From PFJX01 sp964393825 (GTDB lineage: Bacteria > Pseudomonadota > Gammaproteobacteria > Burkholderiales > Thiobacillaceae), in assembly GCA_964393825.1 (NCBI GenBank), contig CAYMUY010000020.1, positions 14,841 through 78,840 of the forward strand: a stretch of DNA of 64,000 nucleotides, in the 5' to 3' direction. Positions 22,923 through 32,633 of this stretch are shown piece by piece (the stretch's first letter is position 1; every line of letters starts with the position of its first letter). The position numbers and the translations under genes are program-made. The notes under the pieces are model-generated. The model was not told the DNA's origin and made no database searches. It saw nothing but the letters and a program-made list of their open reading frames with translations.

Positions 22923-22998
22923 TGGCTCCCCGACCTGGGCTCGAACCAGGGACACACGGATTAACAGTCCGTTGCTCTACCGACTGAGCTATCGGGGA
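22923..22998 (-). tRNA. tRNA-Asn (GTT)
   Basis: Reading the minus strand, acceptor TCCCCGA pairs with TCGGGGA. The D arm is GCTCAGTCGGTAGAGC, the anticodon loop is CTGTTAA (anticodon GTT), and the T arm is CTGGTTCGAGCCCAG. Discriminator G and an encoded CCA follow, 76 nt in all. Confidence 0.97.
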
Positions 22999-23075
22999 AT
23001 TGAGAGGCCGCGATAATACGGATGGCGCGGCTTCCGGTCAATATCGAAAGCGGAAATTCTTGTGCTGTTTCGTAC

Positions 23076-24266
23076 TCAGGCGAGCGCTTTTGCGATGCGT
23101 TCGATGGCTTTGCTCAGGTTGTCCATCGACGTCGCGAAGGAGATGCGGATGCAGCCTTCGCTGCCAAAGGCGGAGCCGGGTACCAGGGCGACACCGAACT
23201 CCAGCAGGCGCTCGGTCAGGGCCAGATCGGTGGCGTCCTTGAGCTTGCCTTCGCCGTGGAGCTTGGCGATGGCCGCGCTGACATCCGGGAAGGCGTAGAA
23301 GGCGCCGCCGCTGTCGACACAACTGACGCCCGGGATGGCGTTGAGGGCGTCGACCACATAGCGGTGGCGCTCGCGAAAGGCGCTGAGCATGGGGACGATG
23401 CAGGCCTGGTCGCCATTGAGTGCCATTTCCGCCGCCACTTGCGAGATGGAGGTGGGGTTGGAGGTGCTTTGCGACTGGATATTGTCCATCGCGGCGATGA
23501 TGCTGGCGGGGCCGGCGGCGTAGCCAATGCGCCAACCGGTCATGGCGTAGGCCTTGGAGACACCGTTGAGCACCATGGTGCGATCGTAGAGGTCTGGGCA
23601 GGCATTGACGATATTGCTGTACTCGCCATCCGTCATCAGGATGTGCTCGTACATGTCGTCGCTGACGATCAGCACTTGCGGGTGGCGACGCAGCACCTCG
23701 CCGAGGGCGGCGAGTTCCGGCTTCGTATACACCGCGCCACTGGGGTTGGAGGGGCTGTTGATGACCAGCATCCGGGTCTTCGCGGTGATCGCCGCTTCCA
23801 GTTGCGCCGGGGTGATCTTGAAGCCCTGCTTGATGCCGGCGTTGACGATGACCGGCACGCCGTCGGCCAGGATCACCATGTCCGGGTAGGACACCCAGTA
23901 GGGCGCCGGGATGATGACTTCGTCGCCCGGATTGATGAAGGCCTGTGCCAGGTTGTAGAAGCTCTGCTTGCCGCCGCAGGACACCAGAATCTGGTTGGCC
24001 TGGTAGTCAAGACCATTTTCCCGCTTGAACTTGGCGATGACGGCTTTCTTCAGGCTGGGGGTGCCGCCGACCGCGGTATATTTGGTGAAGCCGGCGTGGA
24101 TCGCGGCGATGGCCGCGTCCTTGATGTGTTGTGGCGTGTCGAAATCGGGTTCGCCGACGCCGAGGCCGATAATGTCCTTGCCCTCGGCCTTCAGTTTTGC
24201 GGCCTTGGCGGCGACCGCCAGGGTTGGCGAGGGTTTGATGTTCTGAACGCGGTGGGAAAGTTCCAC
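23076..24266 (-). CDS. Pyridoxal-phosphate aspartate aminotransferase (class I/II, 1-beta/gamma type)
   Basis: A 396-residue PLP enzyme. Motifs: LGVGEPDFDTPQHIKDAA, the FTKYTAVGGTPSLKKAV substrate-binding loop, the PLP-binding core INSPSNPSGAVY, and the Schiff-base lysine K238 in GVSKAYAMTGWRIG; the phosphate-binding Arg of GWRIGYAAG follows. It should transaminate aspartate (and possibly prephenate or other acids) with 2-oxoglutarate. Best start is GTG 24266 with AGGGG 7 bp upstream. The frame stays open for more than 1 kb upstream, but that part is antisense to uvrB. It is divergent from uvrB and lies immediately upstream of tRNA-Asn in the same orientation. Confidence 0.92.
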   Translation of the reverse strand: MELSHRVQNIKPSPTLAVAAKAAKLKAEGKDIIGLGVGEPDFDTPQHIKDAAIAAIHAGFTKYTAVGGTPSLKKAVIAKFKRENGLDYQANQILVSCGGKQSFYNLAQAFINPGDEVIIPAPYWVSYPDMVILADGVPVIVNAGIKQGFKITPAQLEAAITAKTRMLVINSPSNPSGAVYTKPELAALGEVLRRHPQVLIVSDDMYEHILMTDGEYSNIVNACPDLYDRTMVLNGVSKAYAMTGWRIGYAAGPASIIAAMDNIQSQSTSNPTSISQVAAEMALNGDQACIVPMLSAFRERHRYVVDALNAIPGVSCVDSGGAFYAFPDVSAAIAKLHGEGKLKDATDLALTERLLEFGVALVPGSAFGSEGCIRISFATSMDNLSKAIERIAKALA

Positions 24267-24347
24267 GATTGAGCCCCTACTGGATTGCAACACGATGGGT
24301 TGCACTGGAATGCTAGGATTGCCTGTTTTAAGCGCGCGGATTCTAAC

Positions 24348-26378
24348 TTGGCGATTACTTATCCCAATAGCCCTTTTGCACTGCATCAACCGTTCCCGCC
24401 GGCTGGCGACCAACCTGTTGCAATAGAGCAACTGATCAGCGGGATAGATGCGGGCATGCGTTTCCAGACCCTGCTCGGGGTAACCGGCTCGGGCAAGACC
24501 TACACCATGGCCAACGTCATCGCCCGCCTGGGCCGCCCGGCCTTCGTGATGGCGCCGAACAAGACGCTGGCGGCACAGTTGTATTCCGAGTTCCGCGAGT
24601 TTTTCCCGGACAACGCGGTCGAGTATTTCGTCTCCTACTACGACTACTACCAGCCCGAGGCCTATGTGCCCTCGCGCGACCTGTTCATCGAGAAGGATTC
24701 CAGCATCAACGAGCACATCGAACAGATGCGGCTCTCCGCCACCAAGGCGCTGCTGGAGCGGGAAGACAGCGTGATCGTCGCCACCGTCTCGGCCATCTAC
24801 GGCATCGGCGACCCGGTCGATTACCACGGCATGATCCTGCACCTCAGGCAGGGCGAGCGCATCGAGCAACGGGCGATACTCCGCCGGCTCACCGAGATGC
24901 AGTACACGCGCAACGAGATGGAATTCAAGCGCGGCGTGTTCCGGGTGAAGGGTGACGTGATCGACATCTTCCCGGCTGAACACGCGGAAACCGCCGTGCG
25001 CGTCTCGCTGTTCGATGACGAGGTGGAAAGCATCTGCCTGTTCGACCCGCTCACCGGCCAGGTGCTGCACAAGGCCGCGCGCTTCACCGTCTACCCCTCC
25101 AGCCATTACGTCACGCCGCGCGACGTGGTGCTGAAGGCGGTGGACAAGATCAAGCTGGAACTGGCGGAACGCCTGGAGTTCTTCCACAAGAACAACAAGT
25201 TGGTGGAAGCGCAGCGCATCGAACAGCGCACCCGTTTCGACCTGGAACTGCTGGCCGAACTCGGTTTCTGCAAGGGCATCGAGAACTACTCGCGGCATCT
25301 GTCCGGACGCAACCCGGGCGACCCGCCGCCGACCCTGATCGATTATTTGCCGCCCAACGCGGTGATGTTCATCGACGAATCGCACGTCACCGTGCCGCAG
25401 GTGGGCGGCATGTACAAGGGCGACCGCGCGCGCAAGGAAAACCTGGTCGATTACGGCTTTCGCCTACCCTCGGCGCTGGACAACCGGCCGCTCAGGTTCG
25501 ACGAGTTCGAAAAAATCATGCGCCAGACCGTGTTCGTCTCCGCCACCCCCAGCACCTACGAAAAGGAACACCAGCAACAGGTGGTGGAACAGGTGGTGCG
25601 CCCCACAGGCCTGATCGACCCGGTCATCGAAATCCGCCCGGTCGCCACCCAGGTGGATGACCTCATGTCCGCCATCCATGAGCGCACCGCGCGCGGCGAG
25701 CGGGTGATGGCCACCACCCTGACCAAGCGCATGGCGGAGCAACTCACCGAATACTTTTCCGAGCACGGCATCAAGGTTCGCTACCTGCATTCGGACATCG
25801 ACACCGTCGAGCGGGTGGAGATCATCCGCGACCTGCGCCTGGGGGTGTTCGACGTCCTGGTCGGCATCAACCTGCTGCGCGAGGGCCTGGACATCCCCGA
25901 GGTGTCGCTCGTCGCCATCCTCGACGCCGACAAGGAAGGCTTCCTGCGTTCCGAGCGCTCACTGATCCAGACCATCGGCCGCGCCGCCCGCCACCTCAAC
26001 GGCACCGCAATTCTCTATGCCGACCGCATCACCGACTCCATGCGCCGCGCCATCGACGAAACCGAACGCCGCCGCGCCAAGCAGATCGCCTTCAACCTGA
26101 CCCACGGCATCACCCCCAAGGGCGTGGTCAAGCGGATCAAGGACATCATCGACGGCATCTACAACCCCGATGCCGCCAACCAGGAACTGAAAGCCGCGCA
26201 GGGCCGAGCCAGATACCAGGCCATGAGCGAAAAAGACCTGGCGAAAGAAATCAAGCGCCTGGAGAAGGATATGCTCAGCGCCGCGAAAAACCTCGAGTTC
26301 GAGAAGGCGGCGGAACTGCGCGACCGCCTGCATGACTTGAAGAAACAGCTGTTTGGCGTCGATGAGCACGATGAATAA
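24348..26378 (+). CDS. uvrB: Excinuclease ABC subunit B
   Basis: A 676-residue helicase-like damage-verifying subunit of nucleotide excision repair. Visible are Walker A LGVTGSGKTYTMAN, the beta-hairpin region YYDYYQPEAYVP, the helicase motifs (FIDESHVT, ISATPS-like VSATPSTYE, TIGRAARH) and the C-terminal UVR motif (LEKDMLSAAKNLEFEKAAEL). I choose TTG 24348 because the peptide then begins MAITYPNSPFALHQPFPPAG, matching the N-terminus of betaproteobacterial UvrB. An ATG at 24285 would add 21 residues without similarity and overlap the divergent promoter. No clear SOS box is seen by eye. Confidence 0.95.
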   Translation: MAITYPNSPFALHQPFPPAGDQPVAIEQLISGIDAGMRFQTLLGVTGSGKTYTMANVIARLGRPAFVMAPNKTLAAQLYSEFREFFPDNAVEYFVSYYDYYQPEAYVPSRDLFIEKDSSINEHIEQMRLSATKALLEREDSVIVATVSAIYGIGDPVDYHGMILHLRQGERIEQRAILRRLTEMQYTRNEMEFKRGVFRVKGDVIDIFPAEHAETAVRVSLFDDEVESICLFDPLTGQVLHKAARFTVYPSSHYVTPRDVVLKAVDKIKLELAERLEFFHKNNKLVEAQRIEQRTRFDLELLAELGFCKGIENYSRHLSGRNPGDPPPTLIDYLPPNAVMFIDESHVTVPQVGGMYKGDRARKENLVDYGFRLPSALDNRPLRFDEFEKIMRQTVFVSATPSTYEKEHQQQVVEQVVRPTGLIDPVIEIRPVATQVDDLMSAIHERTARGERVMATTLTKRMAEQLTEYFSEHGIKVRYLHSDIDTVERVEIIRDLRLGVFDVLVGINLLREGLDIPEVSLVAILDADKEGFLRSERSLIQTIGRAARHLNGTAILYADRITDSMRRAIDETERRRAKQIAFNLTHGITPKGVVKRIKDIIDGIYNPDAANQELKAAQGRARYQAMSEKDLAKEIKRLEKDMLSAAKNLEFEKAAELRDRLHDLKKQLFGVDEHDE

Positions 26379-26521
26379 CCGCGCGGCGGCGACCTCCTGC
26401 CCACGCCATCGTTTCGCACAGGCCGGCGATGCGGACTGCCGCTGAATGGCGATGAAGCCTCAAGTTATCCGCGTTCGGTGTCGATGATCAGAGGGTACGA
26501 ACCCTACCCAGCTGGCCACTC

Positions 26522-28183
26522 ATGTCCCTGATCGCCATTCGTGCCGCTGAACACCCCATCAACTACGGCCAGCTACGCGCCCTGGTGGTGGATGATTTTC
26601 CCGGCATGCGCAGTGCCTTGAAGATGACCTTGTCGAACTTCGGCATGGCCAGGATCGACCTGGCCAGCAATGCCGCCGAAGCGATCTTCAGAGTCCAGAA
26701 CAATCATTACGATGTCATTCTTTGCGACTTCAACCTGGGGGAAGGACGCGATGGCCAGCAACTGCTGGAAGAATTGCGTTACCGCAGGCTGATCCAGTTG
26801 CAGACCGTGTTCATCATCGTGACCGCCGAATCGGTCTACGAGAAAGTGGTGGCCACCGCCGAACTGGCGCCGGACGATTACATGCTCAAGCCCTTCAGCG
26901 CGGAGGTCATGCGCAACCGGCTGGAAAGCATCCTGCGGCGCAAACTGGCGTTCGCCGTGGTCTATCAGCGCCATGAAGCCGGCGACCTGGAGGCCGCCAT
27001 CGCCGCTTGCGACCGCATCATCCACGAGACCCCCCGCTATCTGGTCGATGCCTTGCGCTTCAAGGGCGAATCGCTCAATGCCCTGGGACGGTTCGCGGAG
27101 GCGGAAGCGCTCTATACACAGATCATTCAGATGCGCCCGATCCCCTGGGCCCGGCTCGGCCTGGCGAAATCACTGCATCAACAACAGAAGGATGTGGCCG
27201 CCGAGGAAATCCTGCGCGAACTGCTGGGCCACTCCCCCGAACTGGTTGCGGCCTATGACCTGCTGTCCGATGTCCGCCTCGCGCGCAACGACGAGATCGG
27301 TGCCCAGGCCGCGTTGCAGGCCGGTGTCGACATCTCCTCACGTACGGTTCGTCGGCAGCAGAAACTGGGCACCCTGGCGATGGACAATGGCGACCTCGAC
27401 ACGGCCAACACCGCTTATGCCGCCGCGATCGAAAAAGGCAGGCATTCCATCTTCATCACCCCTGCCGACTTCGGCAATCTGTGCCGGGTCCAGGTGGAAC
27501 AGGGCAACCTGAACGGCGCCATGGAAACCCTCAAGAAAGGCAAACTTGCGCTGCAAGCCAGCCCCGAGGGCCAACTGGTCACCGCCATCGTGCAAAGCCG
27601 TGTCCACTCGCGCAACGGCAATGAAACCGAGGCGTTGCGGGCATTGGACGAGGCGGCCCGGCTCCGCGCCAATGGCGCCCGGGCGGACGGCCCCTTGCTG
27701 CTGGACATGGCGGGTGATTGCCTCGCTCATGGCCGCAATGAAGAAGCAGACGCCCTTATCGCCATGGTGGCCCGTAACGCCCACGACAGCGAAGCGATAC
27801 TGACCAAGGCAAGACAACTGTTCGATGCGGCGGGACGTGCGGAAGAAGGTGCGAACGTGCTCTCGCAGGCGACCATGGAAGTTCGCAAGCTGAATGACGA
27901 AGGCGTCATGAATGCCCACAAGGGCGATTTCAATACCGCTGTCGAACGCATCCTGAGCGCCAGCGAACTGGCTCCCAACAACCCGCGCATCCTGATGAAC
28001 GGCATCTGGGTCATCCTCAAGTACATCGAGCAAAACGGCATGAATGAAGAAAAGCTGACCAAGGCACGAGATCTTCTCGCGGAAGTGGAGCGACAAACGC
28101 CCGGGCATGCCCGGGCCGCCGGTCTGCGCGCGCAACTGAACGAGATCGAATCCCGTCTCGGCCTTCGCAGGAGGAGTATCTGA
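26522..28183 (+). CDS. Response regulator with TPR repeats
   Basis: A 553-residue protein. Residues 15-135 form a REC domain (RALVVDDFPGMRSALKMTL, phospho-Asp in VILCDFNLGEGRDGQQ, conserved Thr in IIVTAES and Lys in MLKPFSAE). The remaining 400 residues are tetratricopeptide-like helical repeats (for example DALRFKGESLNALGRFAEA and NAHKGDFNTAVERILSASEL). There is no DNA-binding or enzymatic output, so it probably works as a phosphorylation-controlled scaffold. Its stop overlaps the ATG of the kinase-like gene by one base (TGATG), which implies a cognate pair. Confidence 0.9.
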   Translation: MSLIAIRAAEHPINYGQLRALVVDDFPGMRSALKMTLSNFGMARIDLASNAAEAIFRVQNNHYDVILCDFNLGEGRDGQQLLEELRYRRLIQLQTVFIIVTAESVYEKVVATAELAPDDYMLKPFSAEVMRNRLESILRRKLAFAVVYQRHEAGDLEAAIAACDRIIHETPRYLVDALRFKGESLNALGRFAEAEALYTQIIQMRPIPWARLGLAKSLHQQQKDVAAEEILRELLGHSPELVAAYDLLSDVRLARNDEIGAQAALQAGVDISSRTVRRQQKLGTLAMDNGDLDTANTAYAAAIEKGRHSIFITPADFGNLCRVQVEQGNLNGAMETLKKGKLALQASPEGQLVTAIVQSRVHSRNGNETEALRALDEAARLRANGARADGPLLLDMAGDCLAHGRNEEADALIAMVARNAHDSEAILTKARQLFDAAGRAEEGANVLSQATMEVRKLNDEGVMNAHKGDFNTAVERILSASELAPNNPRILMNGIWVILKYIEQNGMNEEKLTKARDLLAEVERQTPGHARAAGLRAQLNEIESRLGLRRRSI

Positions 28184-28836
28184 TGTCATTCGACACCAGC
28201 GACATGCATGCCGCCCTGATGCATGAACTCAAGAACAATCTTGGCCTGTTGACCATGACCCTGGACGGCATGCCCTTGCTCGGCATGCCCGAGCATGACG
28301 CAAAACTGGATGATGCCCGCCTGATCTGCCAGCGCAGCGTCGAACGCCTGCAACAGGCCCTGCTCATCTACAAGGCCGACCGCCATACCCTGCACCCCAG
28401 CATCGACGCCTATTCCCCGATCGATCTCCTGCGCGAACTGGGCGACAACGCCAGGTCCCTGGCGAGAAACCGGCTCTCCGTGGAAGTGCTGGTCTGCGAC
28501 GAGGTCCCCGACCTCTGGTTCTTTGACCGAAGCCTGGTGGAGATGGCCATGCTCAATGCCATCCACAATGCTCTCACCTATGCCCGCACGACCATCCGCA
28601 TCGAGGCGGACATGCAGGATAATTACCTGGCCCTCACCGTTCGCGATGACTCCAATGGCTATCCCGAGCAACTCCTTGAATTTGACGGCAGGCAGGGGGT
28701 GAGCAGAGGTTCGGCAACCGGACTGGGCTTGCGCTTCGCCCAACTCATCGCCGAACTCCACGAAAACCAGGGCCGCGTCGGCCGACTCAAACTCGCCAAT
28801 GACTCTGGCGCGGTATTCAGTCTGTTGCTGCCTTGA
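28183..28836 (+). CDS. Small histidine kinase-like ATPase paired with REC-TPR
   Basis: A 217-residue protein with no sensor or membrane domain. The N-terminal MHELKNNLGLLTM resembles a degenerate H-box (His in H-E-L-K-N). Next is a HATPase_c-like domain: N-box MAMLNAIHNALTYA, G1 VRDDSNGYPEQ (weakly conserved) and G2 SRGSATGLGLRFAQLI. Its size suits a phosphotransferase/kinase hybrid or a HisKA-HATPase minimal kinase. It is coupled to the REC-TPR gene (1-bp overlap) and is probably its kinase or phosphatase. The degenerate G1 box leaves ATP binding open. Confidence 0.8.
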   Translation: MSFDTSDMHAALMHELKNNLGLLTMTLDGMPLLGMPEHDAKLDDARLICQRSVERLQQALLIYKADRHTLHPSIDAYSPIDLLRELGDNARSLARNRLSVEVLVCDEVPDLWFFDRSLVEMAMLNAIHNALTYARTTIRIEADMQDNYLALTVRDDSNGYPEQLLEFDGRQGVSRGSATGLGLRFAQLIAELHENQGRVGRLKLANDSGAVFSLLLP

Positions 28837-28871
28837 GTCTCCCTTATTTCCAACCTGAATTCGGAACAGTA

Positions 28872-29357
28872 ATGAAGCAAACCTCCATTCTCATGGTCTG
28901 CATGGGCAACATTTGTCGCTCCCCCACCGCCGAAGGCGTGCTCCGACGCAAGGCGGAGGCGGCTGGCATGATGCCCATGCTGCGCATCGACTCGGCCGGA
29001 ACCCATGACTATCACGTCGGCAACCCACCCGATGCGCGCGCCCAGAAGGCCGCACTCGGACGCGGCTACGATCTGGCCACGTTGCGCGGCCGACAGGTCA
29101 GCAGCCAGGATTTCGCCAGCTTCGACTACATCCTGGCAATGGACCGCGACAATCTCGCCAACCTGCTCAAGATCTGCCCGGAGGAGTACAGGCACAAGGT
29201 AAAACTCTATCTCGCCTTCAGCACGCGCTTCCCCAACCTCAACGTGCCCGACCCCTACTACGGTGGCGGCAAGGGCTTCGAGCAGGTCCTGGACATGGTG
29301 GAAGACGCCGCCGATGGGCTGTTGGCGGAAATCGCGCGCTACGCGAAGTTTTCGTGA
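28872..29357 (+). CDS. Low-molecular-weight protein tyrosine phosphatase
   Basis: A 161-residue cytoplasmic enzyme. The P-loop C-x5-R-S is C10 MGNICRS (ILMVCMGNICRSPTAEGVL) with the nucleophile C10 and R16. The general-acid Asp lies in the DPYYGGGKGFEQVLD loop. Target in bacteria is usually a tyrosine kinase for exopolysaccharide export or a small metabolite, but none is encoded nearby. The start is ATG 28872; a TTG at 28833 would overlap the upstream gene without matching the family. Expression as the third gene of the unit is plausible. Confidence 0.95.
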   Translation: MKQTSILMVCMGNICRSPTAEGVLRRKAEAAGMMPMLRIDSAGTHDYHVGNPPDARAQKAALGRGYDLATLRGRQVSSQDFASFDYILAMDRDNLANLLKICPEEYRHKVKLYLAFSTRFPNLNVPDPYYGGGKGFEQVLDMVEDAADGLLAEIARYAKFS

Positions 29358-29373
29358 CCCGACAGCACACCCC

Positions 29374-29407
29374 ATGAAAAACGCCGGCTCGCGCCGGCGT
29401 TTTTCAT
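29374..29407. terminator. Bidirectional terminator between the phosphatase gene and rne
   Basis: Perfect 15-bp inverted repeat ATGAAAAACGCCGGC - TCGC - GCCGGCGTTTTTCAT with T5 runs on both strands, lying between convergent genes. Confidence 0.95.
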
Positions 29408-29426
29408 GGTCGAGGACAGCGGAAGA

Positions 29427-32186
29427 TCAGGCCGCCTTGTCGTCGCCTTCGCCCGCATGGCGGGTTTCCACCATGACCAGCGGTTCCGCGGGCTGCGCCA
29501 CATGTTGCGGGCGGGCACGGCGACGCGGGTTGGAGGGCGGGCCCCACTCGCCCGGGGTGGCCTGCGCCGATTCGGCCGGAACGCCCTCTTCATTGCGGGT
29601 TTCCACCATGACCAGCGGTTCCGCCTGAGCGGCCGCGCCTCGCCCACGTCCGCCACGGCGGCGGCGGGACGAAGATGACGGAGCGGCTTGCTCGGCGGTT
29701 TCCTCGCCGGAATCAGCCTCCGTCGCGCCATGGGTTTCCACCAACTCCAGGCCGGCGCCACTCAGGTCCGGGGTCGGCGCGGGTTCGGCCCGCGGCGCCG
29801 GCTTCGCTTCAGCCTTGTCGGCAACCGCTGCGCGCACCTCCGGCTCGGGCGATGCGAGCTTGATCACGATGGGCTCCAGCTCAGCCGCAGCGGGTGACGG
29901 CGCGGGGATCGCGCCTTCCACAGGCTGATCGCCCGACTCGGCGACCAGTTCCGACACGGTCTGATCGGTAGTCGTGCTGGCGGCGCTATCGCCACGGCGA
30001 CCACGACCGCCACGGCGGCCCCGGCGGCGAGCCTCACGATCCTCCCCGCTAGCGGCCTCGGCGACCTCGCTCCCCTCGACCGGTGCCGCGACCATGGGTT
30101 CACGCGCCTCATCAGCCACCGGCGGGCGCTCGCGGCGCGGACGTTCCGGACGATCACCACGCTCGGCACGGTCGCCACGCGGCTCCCGGTTTTCGCGCGG
30201 ATCACGCGCTTCCTTCGGTTCGCGCGGTTCGCGCGGCTCACGTGGTTCACGGTTGTCACGCCCCTCGCGCTTGTCGTTGCGGTCACCACGCGGCGGGCGC
30301 TCGGCGGATTCCGGGCGATCGCCACGCGGACGGCGCTCGCCTCGGTCGCCACGCTCGTTCCGGTCGCCACGCGAGTCCCGCTCGGGGCGGCCTCGCCGCG
30401 TTTCCCTGTCGTTGCGACGAGGGGCCGTTTTCTTGACCTCTTCCACCGGCTTGGGCGCCTCTTCCACTTCATTCAGCCCACGCAGCCAGCCGAAGATGCG
30501 ACCAAACAGACCCGGCTTGCCTTGCGCCGCGACGGGTGCGACCGGCTCCACCGCCATATGGGCGGGTGCCGGCTGCGAGGGCGTGATGCCTTGCACCACG
30601 GGTTGGGCTCGTTCCGGCTTGGTGGCACCGGCAACTAGGCCTGCCTCGTCTTCTTCCGCCGGCTTTTCCACCATGCGGTAACTGGGTGCCAGCACTTCGG
30701 ACTGGTTCAGTTGATCGTGACGCAGACGGATCAGGGTATAGCGCGGCGTTTCGAAATGCATGTTGGGGATCAACACCACCTCGACGCGATGCCGCGCCTC
30801 GATGGACAGGATGTCGTGGCGCTTCTCGTTGAGCAGGAAGGTGGCGACATCGACCGGAACCTGGACATGCACGGCCCCGGTATTCTCCTTCATCGATTCT
30901 TCCTGGAGCATGCGCAGCAGGTGCAGGGCGAAGGATTCGGTGCTGCGCACGTGACCGGTCCCGGAGCAACGCGGGCAGGTGATGTAGCTGGTCTCGCCGA
31001 GGCTGGGCTGCAGACGCTGGCGTGACAGCTCCAGCAGGCCAAAGCGGGAGATCTTGCCGGTCTGGATGCGGGCGCGGTCGTAGTGCAGGGCGTCGCGCAG
31101 GCGATCTTCGACCTCGCGCTGATTCTTCTGGTTCTCCATGTCGATGAAGTCGATCACGACCAGGCCGCCGAGATCGCGCAAGCGCAACTGGCGCGCGACT
31201 TCGTCGGCGGCTTCCAGGTTGGTGTTGAAGGCGGTCTGCTCGATATCCGCGCCTTTGGTGGCCTGGGCGGAGTTGACGTCGATGGCGACCAGCGCCTCGG
31301 TGTGGTCGATCACGATGGAGCCACCGGACGGAAGCGGCACCGCGCGCGAGTAGGCGGTTTCGATCTGATGCTCGATCTGGAAGCGGGAGAACAGCGGCAC
31401 CGGGTCGCTGTACAGCTTCACCTTGTTGACGTTGCCCGGCATGACGTGGGCCATGAACTGCCTGGCCTGTTCGTAGATGGCGGGTTCGTCGATCAGCAGT
31501 TCGCCAATGTCCGCGGTGAAGTAATCGCGAATGGCGCGGATGACCAGGCTGGACTCGGCGTAGATCAGGAAGGCGCCGGACTGGCCCTGGGCAGCGCCGT
31601 CGATGGCGTTCCATAGTTGCAGCAGGTAGTTCAGATCCCACTGCAGTTCTTCGACATTGCGGCCGATGCCGGCGGTACGGCCGATCAGGCTCATGCCGGC
31701 GGGCACTTCCAGTTGCGCCAGCGCGTCGCGCAACTCATTGCGCTCTTCACCCTCGATCCGGCGGGAGACACCACCGCCGCGCGGATTGTTGGGCATCAAT
31801 ACCAGATAGCGGCCGGCCAGGCTGATGAAGTTGGTCAGCGCCGCGCCCTTGTTGCCACGCTCGTCCTTTTCCACCTGGACGACCAGTTCCATGCCTTCCT
31901 TGAGGAAGTCCTGGATCTTGCCGCGGCTGAAGTCACCGCCTTCGGCGCCGCGCAGCGAGGATCGGGCAATTTCCTTGAAAGGCAGGAAGCCATGGCGCTC
32001 GGCGCCATAATTGACGAAGCAGGCTTCCAGGGAAGGCTCGACGCGGGTGACGATGGCCTTGTAGATATTGCTTTTGCGCTGCTCTTTGTTGGCGGATTCA
32101 ATGTCGAGATCGACCAGTTTCTGGCCCTCGACAATGGCGACGCGGAGTTCCTCCGCTTGCGTCGCGTTGAACAACATACGTTTCAT
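29427..32186 (-). CDS. rne: Ribonuclease E
   Basis: A 919-residue endoribonuclease that initiates mRNA decay and processes rRNA and tRNA. The S1 domain occupies residues 35-120 (ANKEQRKSNIYKAIVTRVEP). The DNase I-like catalytic part has metal-binding Asp in LVAIDVNSAQAT and VIDFIDMEN. The zinc-link CPRCSGTGH holds the dimer together. From about residue 560 the protein becomes low-complexity: an Arg/Asp/Glu-rich RNA-binding stretch (about 600-700, dipeptide-like GDR, REP) and a Pro/Ala/Glu-rich tail. The tail carries EPLVMVETR twice and a related LELVETH, candidate scaffold motifs for degradosome partners. It is divergent from rluC, as in other proteobacteria. Confidence 0.97.
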   Translation of the reverse strand: MKRMLFNATQAEELRVAIVEGQKLVDLDIESANKEQRKSNIYKAIVTRVEPSLEACFVNYGAERHGFLPFKEIARSSLRGAEGGDFSRGKIQDFLKEGMELVVQVEKDERGNKGAALTNFISLAGRYLVLMPNNPRGGGVSRRIEGEERNELRDALAQLEVPAGMSLIGRTAGIGRNVEELQWDLNYLLQLWNAIDGAAQGQSGAFLIYAESSLVIRAIRDYFTADIGELLIDEPAIYEQARQFMAHVMPGNVNKVKLYSDPVPLFSRFQIEHQIETAYSRAVPLPSGGSIVIDHTEALVAIDVNSAQATKGADIEQTAFNTNLEAADEVARQLRLRDLGGLVVIDFIDMENQKNQREVEDRLRDALHYDRARIQTGKISRFGLLELSRQRLQPSLGETSYITCPRCSGTGHVRSTESFALHLLRMLQEESMKENTGAVHVQVPVDVATFLLNEKRHDILSIEARHRVEVVLIPNMHFETPRYTLIRLRHDQLNQSEVLAPSYRMVEKPAEEDEAGLVAGATKPERAQPVVQGITPSQPAPAHMAVEPVAPVAAQGKPGLFGRIFGWLRGLNEVEEAPKPVEEVKKTAPRRNDRETRRGRPERDSRGDRNERGDRGERRPRGDRPESAERPPRGDRNDKREGRDNREPREPREPREPKEARDPRENREPRGDRAERGDRPERPRRERPPVADEAREPMVAAPVEGSEVAEAASGEDREARRRGRRGGRGRRGDSAASTTTDQTVSELVAESGDQPVEGAIPAPSPAAAELEPIVIKLASPEPEVRAAVADKAEAKPAPRAEPAPTPDLSGAGLELVETHGATEADSGEETAEQAAPSSSSRRRRGGRGRGAAAQAEPLVMVETRNEEGVPAESAQATPGEWGPPSNPRRRARPQHVAQPAEPLVMVETRHAGEGDDKAA

Positions 32187-32633
32187 GTTTTACCCCAGCG
32201 CTCCTCGCGCCCCGGGTGACAAACCCATGCCGCGTGAGATTTTCACGGGGCGATGCAGGGCAGGAGATCAGGCGTCTTGTCTTTTGTCGCTGAGCGGCTG
32301 GTGCATTGGTTGCAGGTCTATCGCTAATTCATCCAGCCGGCTGGGTTCAGGTATCAACCAAGGCCGACCGGGAGATCATCCGGGTACGGGTCGCGCAGAA
32401 AAATTGCGTTACCATCGCTGCTTTTTTCGGGCACGCGGACCTCGGGAAGCATTCGGCCTCGGTGTGACTTGGCGCGCTGTTCAGCGCGGACTTGGCACAG
32501 GGAGGGGAGAACGGCTCCGGTGTCCTGCGGGCTTTCTGCCGGTGAGCGAGACGACCGGCGCCCCTTGGCGGTGCTTGGGCAGGATCTTCAACGCCCCTAG
32601 TGCACGCTTTTTGGGCAGCGGGAGTATACGGTA
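32187..32633. promoter_or_regulatory. rne-rluC divergent region, including the rne 5' UTR
   Basis: A 447-bp region without a convincing gene. It must hold the promoters of rne (minus) and rluC (plus). In enterobacteria the long rne leader folds and mediates RNase E autoregulation; the length here would allow the same, but I can only note the size and several short GC-rich inverted repeats, not the structure. GGGAG lies 9 bp before the rluC ATG. Confidence 0.6.

Noticed and set aside
24267..25385. Apparent N-terminal extension of the aminotransferase
   Set aside because: It is antisense to uvrB and has no family similarity. The enzyme fold starts at GTG 24266.
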